Positions 18,503 through 26,779 of a stretch of 64,000 nucleotides of DNA are shown piece after piece; positions within the stretch are counted from its first letter, which is position 1; each line of letters starts with the position of its first letter. A program made the translations under genes and the position numbers. The DNA lies in contig NZ_WPZO01000011.1 in the NCBI RefSeq assembly GCF_013031355.1, positions 1 to 64,000 of the forward strand, written 5' to 3'. Source of the DNA: Ruegeria arenilitoris. GTDB lineage: Bacteria; Pseudomonadota; Alphaproteobacteria; Rhodobacterales; Rhodobacteraceae. Under the pieces are notes generated by a model that was given only the letters and a program-made list of their open reading frames with translations, was not told the DNA's origin and made no database searches.

Positions 18503-19723
18503 TTACGCGGTCTTTCGGTAAAGCTGTACACCGCCATAAATCGCGGATCGGTCGGTCTTGAATGCGGTCTGGGACGCCTCGGTGTCATAGGTCCATTGAC
18601 GAAGGGTCGCGTCCTCGACCCGGCCGGGCAGAATGTCGTCTGCCCCGCCGGTGCGGAACAGAACACGCGCACCAGGCCGGGCGGTGCGGGTAATCTGGGT
18701 CCAAAGCGCGTTCAGTTGCGCATCCGTCATCCAGTCCTGCGCGTCGAGAAGGACATAGACCGATTTCGATCCGTTGGGTGCCATGGTCAAAACATCGGTG
18801 ATGGATTGGTTCAGGATCTTGGCGCGACCCGCTGCGCTGCGCAACGCTTCGAAATGCCGCTCTTCAAGGTAAGGGGGTACCGGTCCTTCACCATCAGGCG
18901 CATAGGCGCGGTTTGCAGCCTGCCATGCAAAATAGTTCTCGGCGATCGGGAAGTCACAAAACAGCTTTCGCGTGCGTTCCTTGAGAACCGGGATGATGTC
19001 GCCATCCGCATCGCTGGCCAGCTTGTCATATTGTGCGGGCGGGATACCCAGCCCAAACAGTGAAGCGCGGCGGCGGGCCAGGAACTTGACGAACCGCGAG
19101 TTATACAGCGGCGCGATCTGGCTGGTGAAAAAGGCTTCCTGCTCGGACAGGGTATTGGCCCGCAAAAGTTGATTGAAATCAACACGACCCAGACGAGCGA
19201 CCAGATGCACCGCGCCAAGATAGGCTCCAAGCACTCCAAAGCGGTAGAAGCCGCGCGCAAACATTGATTTGCGGCTGCGCAACCCGGTGCGTCCGTTCCA
19301 GAATGCCCGCGATTTAGCGTCCAGATGCGACAACACGAATTGGTTCAATAGTTCGACATTTTCGGGCCGATCTGCATAGCCAAAAACCGAGTAGAACGCC
19401 TTGTGATCGGGCAGGTGTGTAGCCGCAGCAAGCTTGAGCCGGTTCAACTCGACATGCCAAGGCGACAAATCCACAGCAGTCAGCGAGGCGGGCTGTGCGG
19501 TCAGATAGGACATCACATTGCACCCGCCCGAGGCGATGCAAATGATGTCATCATCTTCGTCTAATTCGAGGGCAGCCATGTCACACACCGGGTCTTCCCA
19601 GATCTGCGGATAGACCAGACCGCGAAAGAGAAAGGCAAATGCACGCTCAGAGACTGTATCCAGCGAAAAGGCTCGATTCTCATAAACCGCATCTCTGATT
19701 GTGTCCGTGCTTGCGACGCTCAT
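18503..19723 (-). CDS. btaA: BtaA: SAM:diacylglycerol 3-amino-3-carboxypropyltransferase
   Basis: A 406-residue DUF3419 protein. It transfers the aminocarboxypropyl group of S-adenosylmethionine to diacylglycerol, forming diacylglyceryl-homoserine, the precursor of DGTS. Family signs are RGLVYPQIWEDPVCDM near the N-terminus, the SAM-binding CIASGGCNVMSYL and AVDLSPWHVELNRLKLA. The start MSVAST is chosen because its ATG overlaps the plcP stop (ATGA); longer frames upstream run through plcP. It is a phosphorus-free membrane-lipid enzyme at the inner membrane. Confidence 0.95.
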   Translation of the reverse strand: MSVASTDTIRDAVYENRAFSLDTVSERAFAFLFRGLVYPQIWEDPVCDMAALELDEDDDIICIASGGCNVMSYLTAQPASLTAVDLSPWHVELNRLKLAAATHLPDHKAFYSVFGYADRPENVELLNQFVLSHLDAKSRAFWNGRTGLRSRKSMFARGFYRFGVLGAYLGAVHLVARLGRVDFNQLLRANTLSEQEAFFTSQIAPLYNSRFVKFLARRRASLFGLGIPPAQYDKLASDADGDIIPVLKERTRKLFCDFPIAENYFAWQAANRAYAPDGEGPVPPYLEERHFEALRSAAGRAKILNQSITDVLTMAPNGSKSVYVLLDAQDWMTDAQLNALWTQITRTARPGARVLFRTGGADDILPGRVEDATLRQWTYDTEASQTAFKTDRSAIYGGVQLYRKTA

Positions 19724-20544
19724 GCCTGCTCCTTCTCTGATGTGAAATTGAGTGCGTGTTGCGCCCGTTTTCGACGTGTCTGGCGTTGTTCCAGCAACCG
19801 CATCCTGTTGCTGCGTGACTCCCAGTCGACAAGCCGCAGCGCACCGTGCATGTCCTCGACAATTGCGGTGCAGCTCTCCACCCAATCACCGGTATTCACA
19901 TAGTGGACGTCACCAATCTGACGGATCGCAGCATGATGAATATGGCCGCAGATCACCCCGTCAAAACCGCGCTGGCGCGCATCCTCGGACAGGACTTCTT
20001 CGTACTTGCCGATAAAGTTCACAGCCTGCTTGACTTGATGCTTAGACCATTTCGACAGCGACCAGTATTTGCGCGACCAGAGCCGGCGAACCATGTTGAT
20101 TTTTGGGTTGAGCCAGATCAGCGTCGCATAGGCGCGGTCACCCAGATAGGCCAACCATTTCGCGTTGGCGATGACCGTGTCGAACTGATCCCCATGCGTG
20201 ACAAGGTATCGCTTGCCGTTCGCCGCCACGAATGTGTCGTGGTCCTTGACTTCAATGCCCCCGAAATGAATGCCGGGAAAACGGCGCATTACCTCATCAT
20301 GGTTGCCTGGGATAAAGACGACGCGAGTTCCTTTCTGTGCCTTTCCCAGAATGCACTGAACAACATCATTGTGCGCACTTGGCCAATGCCAGCCGCGTTT
20401 TATCTGCCAGCCGTCAAAGATGTCACCCACAAGGTAAAGCACGGCGCTGTCGTGTTTTTCGAGGAAGTCTGCCAAGAGGGCCGCACGGCATCCCCGCGTT
20501 CCCAAATGGACGTCAGATATGAATATTGCGCGGTAGTTTGTCAT
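19720..20544 (-). CDS. plcP: PlcP-type phospholipase C (metallophosphoesterase)
   Basis: A 274-residue calcineurin-like phosphoesterase with all metal motifs: ISDVHLG, VGDIFDGW, PGNHDEV, THGDQFD and CGHIHHA. By sequence alone it resembles LpxH-type UDP-diacylglucosamine pyrophosphohydrolases, but its position as first gene ahead of btaA and btaB is the hallmark of PlcP. PlcP cleaves head groups off phosphatidylethanolamine/-glycerol/-choline to release diacylglycerol during phosphate starvation. The diacylglycerol is then the substrate for BtaA. A Pho-box-like site lies 43 bases upstream. The ATGA overlap with btaA couples the two. Confidence 0.9.
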   Translation of the reverse strand: MTNYRAIFISDVHLGTRGCRAALLADFLEKHDSAVLYLVGDIFDGWQIKRGWHWPSAHNDVVQCILGKAQKGTRVVFIPGNHDEVMRRFPGIHFGGIEVKDHDTFVAANGKRYLVTHGDQFDTVIANAKWLAYLGDRAYATLIWLNPKINMVRRLWSRKYWSLSKWSKHQVKQAVNFIGKYEEVLSEDARQRGFDGVICGHIHHAAIRQIGDVHYVNTGDWVESCTAIVEDMHGALRLVDWESRSNRMRLLEQRQTRRKRAQHALNFTSEKEQA

Positions 20545-20587
20545 CGACAGCCCAGACCAGATTTGGGGCTGGGCCTATCGCTTGAAT

Positions 20588-20605
20588 GTGTCAGCGTCGT
20601 AACAG
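20588..20605 (-). promoter_or_regulatory. Candidate Pho box upstream of plcP
   Basis: On the minus strand, CTGTTAC-GACG-CTGACAC gives two direct heptamers spaced by 4 bases, matching 11 of 14 positions of the PhoB-type consensus CTGTCAT-N4-CTGTCAC/T as I count it. It lies 43 bases upstream of the plcP start, a suitable place for PhoB activation of a phosphate-stress operon. Confidence 0.7.
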
Positions 20606-20667
20606 AACCGAATTTCTACCCTGTTTTTGAACCTGCGGTCTGGCGATTGAAAATTAGCCAGCTGTCG

Positions 20668-21066
20668 CTATTCGCTGCGCACTGCATAATGAGACAGGAA
20701 CATGTCCAGGCAGTCCGACATGATGCCATCCGTGTTTTGCTTTGCCCCAAGCATGAACTCGGGCGTGTAGAAAAACTCTCGGATCAGGCTGTACAATTGC
20801 CGTGAAGCACACTGCGCATCAACAGCGCGAATGGCACCAGCTTCCATTGCTTCAGAGATCAACTCGGTTATCGGGTTCTGTAGCTTGGCAACTTCCGCGA
20901 CATAGGCTTTGGACCGTTCCGGATCAATCAGCATTTCTGCGGTCACCATTCGCGTAATGGCTATGGTTTCCGGTTCAGTCAGCTTTTCGACATACTTGGT
21001 GATCAACTCTTCAAGCTGCGTTTTCAGATCGTGCTTCGGATCAAAGGGAACGTGACCAGTGTTCAC
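20668..21066 (-). pseudogene. TetR-family regulator relic lacking its DNA-binding domain
   Basis: This encodes a TetR_C-type helical domain (VNTGHVPFDPKHDLKTQLEE … ITRMVTAEM … QLYSLIREFFYTPEFMLG) but the N-terminal helix-turn-helix expected before it is absent. Continuing upstream on this strand the frame turns into antisense of the SnoaL-like gene. The 5' part has therefore been replaced or deleted, probably by a deletion that joined the neighbouring SnoaL-like gene to it. A repressor without an HTH cannot bind DNA, so I call it a pseudogene. Confidence 0.7.
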
Positions 21067-21127
21067 TTTGATCCAACGGCGCACCGCAAACGACGCACCA
21101 ATACCGGCACATAATAGGAGAACCGTT

Positions 21128-21703
21128 TTGGGTTTGAAATCGGCTCTTTGCTCCGCAGCGTTTGTACTTTCGGTCGCACCAGCATTTGCAGGCGGAGAAC
21201 AATCATTGGCCGACAAAACGCTCGGAACTCCTATCACCGCAGAAAACATCGTCGATGTTCTCGAAATTGGTCGTACCGTTACAAATCTCACACTCAGCGT
21301 CGACACCCAACAATGGGACGTCACCGCTGATCTTTTGGATGGTGATATCGAGACCACTATCGGTGAGCCTGTTAACGGCGCGCCAGTGGTAAAGTCTGAA
21401 GAAGAAATCCTGACACGCTGGAAAAGCTTCTATGAGACCGCAGAGAAACTCGTCATTCATCACGTGACTTCAAACAATCGCATTTTCTTTGAGGATGCCG
21501 ACACCGCAACAGTCTTTAGCAAAGGTGTTATCGTGCTTGAGAACACGCCGGCTGGCAAATTTGCCGACGATGGCGACACACTGCGCGGCTATCGCTGGTT
21601 GGACTATGAAATCGGCGTTCATAGAACCGACGCTGGATGGAAAGTGCACAAGGTCAACGTCACTTACCTTGTACAGGAATTTGACTCTCTACCCGCAAAC
21701 TAA
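21128..21703 (+). CDS. Exported SnoaL-like (NTF2-fold) protein
   Basis: A 191-residue protein. The start is taken at TTG 21128, eight bases after AGGAG and just before a signal peptide (LKSALCSAAFVLSVAPAFA with cleavage near AFA|GG). The mature part is an NTF2/SnoaL-like alpha+beta fold, with VIVLENTPAGK and GYRWLDYEIGVHRTDAGWKV as typical central and late beta-strands. It would work in the periplasm; no ligand or reaction can be assigned. It lies head-to-head with a truncated TetR relic, whose intact ancestor probably controlled a neighbouring gene. It shares the fold with the six genes at 38.9-42.2 kb. Confidence 0.65.
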   Translation: MGLKSALCSAAFVLSVAPAFAGGEQSLADKTLGTPITAENIVDVLEIGRTVTNLTLSVDTQQWDVTADLLDGDIETTIGEPVNGAPVVKSEEEILTRWKSFYETAEKLVIHHVTSNNRIFFEDADTATVFSKGVIVLENTPAGKFADDGDTLRGYRWLDYEIGVHRTDAGWKVHKVNVTYLVQEFDSLPAN

Positions 21704-21909
21704 ACCTGACCTCTATCGCGGCGGCAGCTTTTGCGAGGTCAACCAGCTTTAAATCCCGGTGCTTACAAAGAAAGGGCGATTTGAATGGTGACCGCCGCAA
21801 AGGTTTCTTCCGTCGAACGGTGGGAATAGGTCACCCTCACCGTTTTCCTGATTTTCTGCATCGGCACCGAGGTCCACCGCCCCTATTCCTGACCAGCAAC
21901 AATAAATCG

Positions 21910-22830
21910 CTATCCGGACGTCTCAGTTCCCGAAACCCAAAATTCGTTTCGCCTGGACCTGACCCGCTCGGCAAGAAAATCGACGAACATCCGAACCCGC
22001 GCCGTGTTCCGAAGATCACGATGTAACAAAAGCCAGATGCTTCGATATGGCATCGGTTTTTGGAACGGGGCGCGGATCAGATCGGGATGACGGTCGCCGA
22101 GGTTGCATGCCAGATAAGCCATGCCCAGCCCCGAGGCCGCCAGCGTGATCAGAGGAACCAGTTCAGATACCCGGTGTTTCAGTGTTGCCTTGGGGTAATA
22201 GCTGTCCTTCACCCATTTTGCTGTCGTCACCTCCTCGGGTTCGTGCCAACCAATCAGGTGCAGCCCTTCGCCGCCGTTGTCGCTGATCCGTTCGGCATAG
22301 TCGCGTGTGCAATAGGCTGCCTGAGACATCTGGACGAGCTTTCGCCCGACAACATCATCCGTCACTTCATCTGAAACACGTAAGGACACGTCTGCTTCCC
22401 TGCGCATCAGGTCGCGGACATCGTTGGTGAAATTCATGTTCAACGTAATGTCCGGATAAAGCTCGGCAAAGGCGGCAAAGTCGTCCATCAGCGAAGTCAT
22501 CGCCAACCCATGAGGCAGCGTTACATAAACGGTGCCTGAAGGCTGCGCATCCCGGCCAACAATGATCCGCGACGCAGCGGTCATTTCCGCCTCGACACGC
22601 TCGGCATGGGGCAGAAGGTCTTCACCAAGTTGCGTCAGAGCCATCCCGGATTTGGAGCGGTCAAATAGCCGGCTTCCGACACGCTCTTCCATGACCGAAA
22701 GACGTCGCGTCAGCGTGGTGTGGTTCACCTGAATACTGTCCGCCCCACCCCGAAGTGTTCCGGATCGGGCAACGGCCAAAAAATACTTCAGATCGTCCCA
22801 ATTGAGGGAGTGGCTTTCTTTTATCGACAT
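21910..22830 (-). CDS. LysR-family transcriptional regulator
   Basis: A 306-residue LTTR. The HTH (about residues 9-68) reads NWDDLKYFLAVARSGTLRGG and VNHTTLTRRLSVMEERVGSR; the effector-binding domain runs from about 95. It is transcribed divergently from the SDR/DUF4345 pair across a 111-base gap and probably controls it. Its variant NHTTLTRR recognition helix and the WHEPEEV segment are like LTTRs next to oxidoreductases, but the inducer is unknown. Confidence 0.9.
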   Translation of the reverse strand: MSIKESHSLNWDDLKYFLAVARSGTLRGGADSIQVNHTTLTRRLSVMEERVGSRLFDRSKSGMALTQLGEDLLPHAERVEAEMTAASRIIVGRDAQPSGTVYVTLPHGLAMTSLMDDFAAFAELYPDITLNMNFTNDVRDLMRREADVSLRVSDEVTDDVVGRKLVQMSQAAYCTRDYAERISDNGGEGLHLIGWHEPEEVTTAKWVKDSYYPKATLKHRVSELVPLITLAASGLGMAYLACNLGDRHPDLIRAPFQKPMPYRSIWLLLHRDLRNTARVRMFVDFLAERVRSRRNEFWVSGTETSG

Positions 22831-22941
22831 GCGCTAAGTGTTTCATTTTTGAAGCACCATGTCCACTAATGCCTACCTATAGTTCATTTATTGGCCACCT
22901 TATCTTGGAGACATCAAACGTGACCCCAAGGAGCCCGCCCC

Positions 22942-23865
22942 ATGAACCCAATTCAATCTGTACTGATCACAGGCGCAAATGCTGGCCTGGGCCGAGAAGC
23001 CGCCCGGCAGCTTGCTCTGCAGAAAGGCATTGCCAAGATTTATCTGGCCTGCCGCAACCGAACCAAAGCCGAAGCAGCCAGAACAGCGCTGGAGAATGAA
23101 ACCCGGCGCAAAATCTTTGAGATTGTTCTGATGGATGTAACCGATCCTGCCTCGGTTCGAAATGCTGTAGCAGAGCTTTCGACACCTATCGATGCCGTCA
23201 TTCTAAACGCGGGCGGCACAGGCGGGAGGCAACCCAATAGCCTGACCAAGGAAGGTGTCACCAACATCTTCGCAACCAATGTTCTGGGCCATGTGGTTCT
23301 GGTGGACGCGTTGCTGGAGCGCCAGTTGGTGACCTCTACAGTTCTTTATGCGGGGTCCGAGGCCGCGCGCGGTATTCCGAAAATGGGCATGCATCGCCCC
23401 AACCTGTCCGAAGGCACAGTGGACGAGTTCAGATCAATCGCCGATGGCAGCAAGTTCGGTCCCGAGGGCGACCCGATGCAGACCTATGGCTATGCCAAGA
23501 TGGTGGCGACTCTGTGGATGGGGGCGATGGCGCGCCAGCACCCGCATATCCGTTTTGTCACCATGAGCCCCGGCGGCACGGCCGGAACTGCGGGTTTTGA
23601 CGATCTTCCTCTGATGAAACGCATTTTCTTCAAACATGTGGGCGGCGTACTGATGCCCCTGTTCGGGATGATGCACGGCGTTGAAGCCGGGGCAAAACGG
23701 TATCTGGACGGGTTGCTCAACCCCGAATTCAAGAGCGGCCACTTCTATGCAAGCCAAACGGGATACCCCACCGGACCGGTGGTGGATCAGGCCAGCATTG
23801 ATGCGGCTCTGTCAGACATCACCACCCAGGACAACGCCAACCAGGCACTGCGCCAATTCGCCTGA
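22942..23865 (+). CDS. SDR-family NAD(P)-dependent oxidoreductase
   Basis: A 307-residue short-chain dehydrogenase of the longer, protochlorophyllide-reductase-like/retinol-dehydrogenase-like type. It has TGANAGLGREAARQLA (cofactor motif), ILNAGGTGG in place of NNAG, and YGYAKMVATLW containing the YxxxK active site at about residue 182. A good GGAG-type site (AAGGAG, 22926-22931) precedes the ATG. The gene is followed after 17 bases by a small membrane protein and is divergent from a LysR regulator. The substrate is unknown. Confidence 0.88.
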   Translation: MNPIQSVLITGANAGLGREAARQLALQKGIAKIYLACRNRTKAEAARTALENETRRKIFEIVLMDVTDPASVRNAVAELSTPIDAVILNAGGTGGRQPNSLTKEGVTNIFATNVLGHVVLVDALLERQLVTSTVLYAGSEAARGIPKMGMHRPNLSEGTVDEFRSIADGSKFGPEGDPMQTYGYAKMVATLWMGAMARQHPHIRFVTMSPGGTAGTAGFDDLPLMKRIFFKHVGGVLMPLFGMMHGVEAGAKRYLDGLLNPEFKSGHFYASQTGYPTGPVVDQASIDAALSDITTQDNANQALRQFA

Positions 23866-23882
23866 CGCAAAGGAGAAATGAA

Positions 23883-24257
23883 ATGGAAACCACACTGAAC
23901 GTCCTCGTCTTACTTGTAACACTCATGCTGACGGGCCTCGGCATCATGTCGATGTTTGCACCCCGGCGCATGGTCGCCAACTTTGCCATCGAACCGGTGG
24001 GAACGGTCGGGCTCAGCACAATCCGCTCGGTGATCGGCGGGCTGTTTCTGGCCTCGGTTGCGTTGCTGGTGATCGGTTTGATGACCGGACAGACGCTGGG
24101 ATATGTGGCCGTCGCGATCCTGATGGGTGTCGTGGCCCTTGGGCGCATCGTCGGCATTCTGGCTGACGGATTTGACAAGGCAGTTTTGCCGCCTCTGGTC
24201 GTTGAACTTGTCATCATCGCGGTGCTGATCACAACTTACTACCAATTTCCTGTTTAG
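23883..24257 (+). CDS. DUF4345-like small integral membrane protein
   Basis: A 124-residue protein with four predicted hydrophobic helices (about 5-26, 45-67, 74-93, 103-121). The segment LMLTGLGIMSMFAPRRMVANFAI and the Gly-rich helix pattern are like DUF4345 family proteins. It follows the SDR gene by 17 bases and is probably co-transcribed. No function is known. Confidence 0.7.
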   Translation: METTLNVLVLLVTLMLTGLGIMSMFAPRRMVANFAIEPVGTVGLSTIRSVIGGLFLASVALLVIGLMTGQTLGYVAVAILMGVVALGRIVGILADGFDKAVLPPLVVELVIIAVLITTYYQFPV

Positions 24258-24578
24258 GCGCATTGGTTTCAGACAGACAGCGGCGAAGATAAAATCGCCG
24301 CTGCACCCAAGACTTTCGCGACCCAAAAAACGAGCAGTCGGAAATATTCCACTTATTGCGCCCGCAGACCTTTGACGGTGAGAGAGTACCACATTTTCAG
24401 CAAAAGCCCGACCTGGCGGACCCCACCGCAGACCTTTGGGGTTAGCTTGGACGACAGTAATGGGCCGATTTCGGCAAATCGAGCATTCTCTCGTTGAGAA
24501 GCGCCCCGAGTTTACAGATCTTGGAAATTGGCTTTAGTTTAGCGAGGAGCAGGGGCTCAATCAGAGGTCCCGGAAAGG
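24258..24578. other. Non-coding gap
   Basis: About 320 bases with no recognisable gene. The 12-base sequence CGCAGACCTTTG occurs twice (near 24363 and 24429), which may be chance or the remains of a short duplication. The M48 gene promoter should lie at its downstream end. Confidence 0.5.
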
Positions 24579-25304
24579 TTGAAAGGTGTGATCTTAAAGC
24601 GATCTGTATCGGTACTGGCTGCTCTGGCGTTGGCGGGATGCGTATCGACCGCCACCCCTCCTTCGGCACCCATCCCGAGCCCTGTTCGCGCAAGCGCCCC
24701 AGTCAGTTCGCAGCAGGCACACAGTAGGTTCTCTCAGGTCGCCACTCGAATAGAACCCGTGGCAGAGCGAGAATGCCGCCGTCTCGCTTCGGGCGTAAAT
24801 TGCGATTTTTTGATCCGTATAGACCCAAACAAACAAGCTCCCTCTAACGCCTCTCAGAGTTTGAGCAAGTCGGGGCGCCCGGTAATCACAGTAACACAAG
24901 CGCTGATACAAGATGTGAACAATACCGATGAGCTTGCATTTGTAATTTCTCATGAAGCCGCACACCACATCCAAGGGCACTTGGCACGCCGAGCACAGAA
25001 CGCGGCGGCCGGTGCGGTGATTTTGGCAGGTCTGGCGACAATCGCCGGAAGTGGGGCGAATGATATCGCCGCAGCACAAGATCTAGGGGCCTTTGTTGGT
25101 GGGCGCAGCTATTCAAAGGACTTTGAGCTGGAAGCAGATCGGTTAGGCACGGTGATTGCTTACAAAGCGGGATATGATCCACTCAAAGGTGCGCTGTTCT
25201 TCGCCCGAGTCCCTGATCCCGGTGATCGCTTTCTGGGGACGCATCCTCCTAACGCCCAAAGATATCATGCAGTTCAAGCTACAATGGCCCAGATTGGTGG
25301 TTGA
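24579..25304 (+). CDS. M48-family metallopeptidase, lipoprotein
   Basis: A 241-residue protease. An N-terminal lipoprotein signal has the lipobox LALAGC (about residues 16-21), then a Pro/Ser-rich linker. The zinc site is HEAAHHIQGH (HExxH) with the third ligand in FELEADRLG, as in M48 peptidases of the BepA/LoiP kind. It should sit on the periplasmic side of a membrane and take part in envelope protein quality control. Translation starts at TTG 24579 or GTG 24588; the region upstream has purine-rich tracts that fit either. It stands alone. Confidence 0.88.
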   Translation: MKGVILKRSVSVLAALALAGCVSTATPPSAPIPSPVRASAPVSSQQAHSRFSQVATRIEPVAERECRRLASGVNCDFLIRIDPNKQAPSNASQSLSKSGRPVITVTQALIQDVNNTDELAFVISHEAAHHIQGHLARRAQNAAAGAVILAGLATIAGSGANDIAAAQDLGAFVGGRSYSKDFELEADRLGTVIAYKAGYDPLKGALFFARVPDPGDRFLGTHPPNAQRYHAVQATMAQIGG

Positions 25305-25608
25305 TTAGTTTGAATCTCAGGGTTTCGCAGAAGCGTAAGCTCGAGCAAGCCTTTAAGTTCGCGCTTGTAGCATTTGGCCGGGTTCACTGACGCACTTTAG
25401 TACCGAGACTTCGGGTTCAACTGCAGTCTTGGACCGTAGTTATTTTTGATTGATCGAGGGATTGGTCCGTCATAGCGTGCGGCATATGTCCAAGTTTCTC
25501 CATCTTGTCGTCTTAGAGCGCCACTCCGCTCATCGTCGAAAGCGTTTTGCCGGATAGCTGGTCTTTGCATTTGTGACCCACCCGGAAGAACAATTTTGGA
25601 GACCTCAG
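25305..25608. other. Non-coding gap
   Basis: About 300 bases between the M48 gene and the 2OG oxygenase gene with no supported feature beyond the likely promoter of the oxygenase and its GGAGA ribosome-binding site at 25598-25602. Confidence 0.5.
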
Positions 25609-26565
25609 ATGACTGAATTCACAGAAATCCCGGTGCTTGATCTTGCACCGCTGATCAATGGCGGGGATACGTCCAGCCTTGCCTTGGAATTTGCCGAAGC
25701 CTACGGAAAAACCGGTTTTGGATATGTTGTTAACCACGGCGTTGACCCGGACTTGCGCGCTGCCGTTTTTGCCGCCTCAAGGGCGTTTCATGCCCTGCCA
25801 GAGATCGAAAAACAGGCAATCGCACTTGATAAATGCCATCGCGGCTACATCGCTATTAACACATCCACGGACGTGAACTCTGACCTGGCCAAGGTGACCA
25901 AACCCAATCAGTCCGCGTCGTTCATGATGATGCGCGAGGATGCAGAGGTCGACCCTGCCATCTATCTGTCCGGACCAAACCAATGGCCTGGACTGGAAGG
26001 TTTCCAAGAGGCTTGCGAGGCTTATGCCCAGGCAATGACAAACCTGGGCTACAAACTCATGGGTCTTGCCCTTGATGCTATTGGCGTCGACGATCGCTCG
26101 ATCCTCGATGCGTTCCAGACGCCAACAATTTGGCTGCGCTTGCTCCACTATCCACCACAGCCGCCGCAGGCTCCGGAGGATCTGTTCGGGTCTGCCCCCC
26201 ACAAGGACTTTGGATGCCTGACATTGCTTGCACAGGACAATGTTGGCGGTTTGCAAGTCCAAACGCCCGCCGGCCATTGGGTGGATGCACCGCCAATCGA
26301 AAATGCCTTTGTAGTCAATGTGGGCGATATGCTGCACCGGCTCTCGAACGGAAAGCTGTTGTCCACCCCGCACCGGGTGATCAACGCGACCGGGCAACAG
26401 CGCTATTCCGTTCCGTTTTTCTTCGATCCACATGTCTCCGCCGAAATCGCGCCACTTCCGGGGACGGGGACTGCGAGGTTCGATCCCCTGAACTTTGGAG
26501 AGTTTCTGAGAGGCGAACTGGAAGCGAGCTACGAAGCACATCAGGTTGGCCAGCCGGATACCTAG
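25609..26565 (+). CDS. 2-oxoglutarate/Fe(II)-dependent dioxygenase (isopenicillin N synthase family)
   Basis: A 318-residue non-haem iron oxygenase. An N-terminal DIOX_N-like region (IPVLDLAPLINGG … GYVVNHGVD) precedes the jelly-roll core. The iron ligands are visible as H-x-D in PHKDFG and H in STPHRVINA; RYSVPFFF supplies the Arg and Ser for 2-oxoglutarate. ATG 25609 is chosen for the GGAGA six bases upstream. The protein likely hydroxylates or oxidises a small molecule, with the substrate unknown. It is monocistronic and has a terminator about 130 bases after its stop. Confidence 0.88.
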   Translation: MTEFTEIPVLDLAPLINGGDTSSLALEFAEAYGKTGFGYVVNHGVDPDLRAAVFAASRAFHALPEIEKQAIALDKCHRGYIAINTSTDVNSDLAKVTKPNQSASFMMMREDAEVDPAIYLSGPNQWPGLEGFQEACEAYAQAMTNLGYKLMGLALDAIGVDDRSILDAFQTPTIWLRLLHYPPQPPQAPEDLFGSAPHKDFGCLTLLAQDNVGGLQVQTPAGHWVDAPPIENAFVVNVGDMLHRLSNGKLLSTPHRVINATGQQRYSVPFFFDPHVSAEIAPLPGTGTARFDPLNFGEFLRGELEASYEAHQVGQPDT

Positions 26566-26697
26566 AAGTGCGCAACGTTGGTAGTAGCGCCACGGTAGAC
26601 TGATATCAAAAGCCGCGAAGGACGCGGGCGGATGTATCTAATTTTGCTCGTCAAGGTGGATGAGTTCGCACTCCAGTCCCGCACATTTCAATGGCAG

Positions 26698-26730
26698 AGC
26701 GCCGGATCGAAGGACCCGGCGCTTTGTTTG
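26698..26730 (+). terminator. Intrinsic terminator
   Basis: Stem AGCGCCGG/CCGGCGCT (8 bp, perfect) followed by TTGTTTG. It lies downstream of the 2OG-dioxygenase gene on the plus strand and before the convergent MBL gene. Confidence 0.65.
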
Positions 26731-26739
26731 TTAGAAATA

Positions 26740-26764
26740 CAGGGCCCGACAATCTCGCGCCCTG
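26740..26764 (-). terminator. Hairpin after the MBL gene
   Basis: On the minus strand a stem CAGGGC/GCCCTG is followed by TATTTCT, some 15 bases after the MBL-fold gene stop. It is a plausible terminator for that gene. Confidence 0.5.
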
Positions 26765-26779
26765 TCACTGGCCTTGACC

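Noticed and set aside
19720..20544. LpxH (UDP-2,3-diacylglucosamine hydrolase) as the function of the metallophosphoesterase
   Set aside because: The sequence would allow it, but coupling to btaA and btaB and the Pho-box-like site favour the phospholipase C PlcP.
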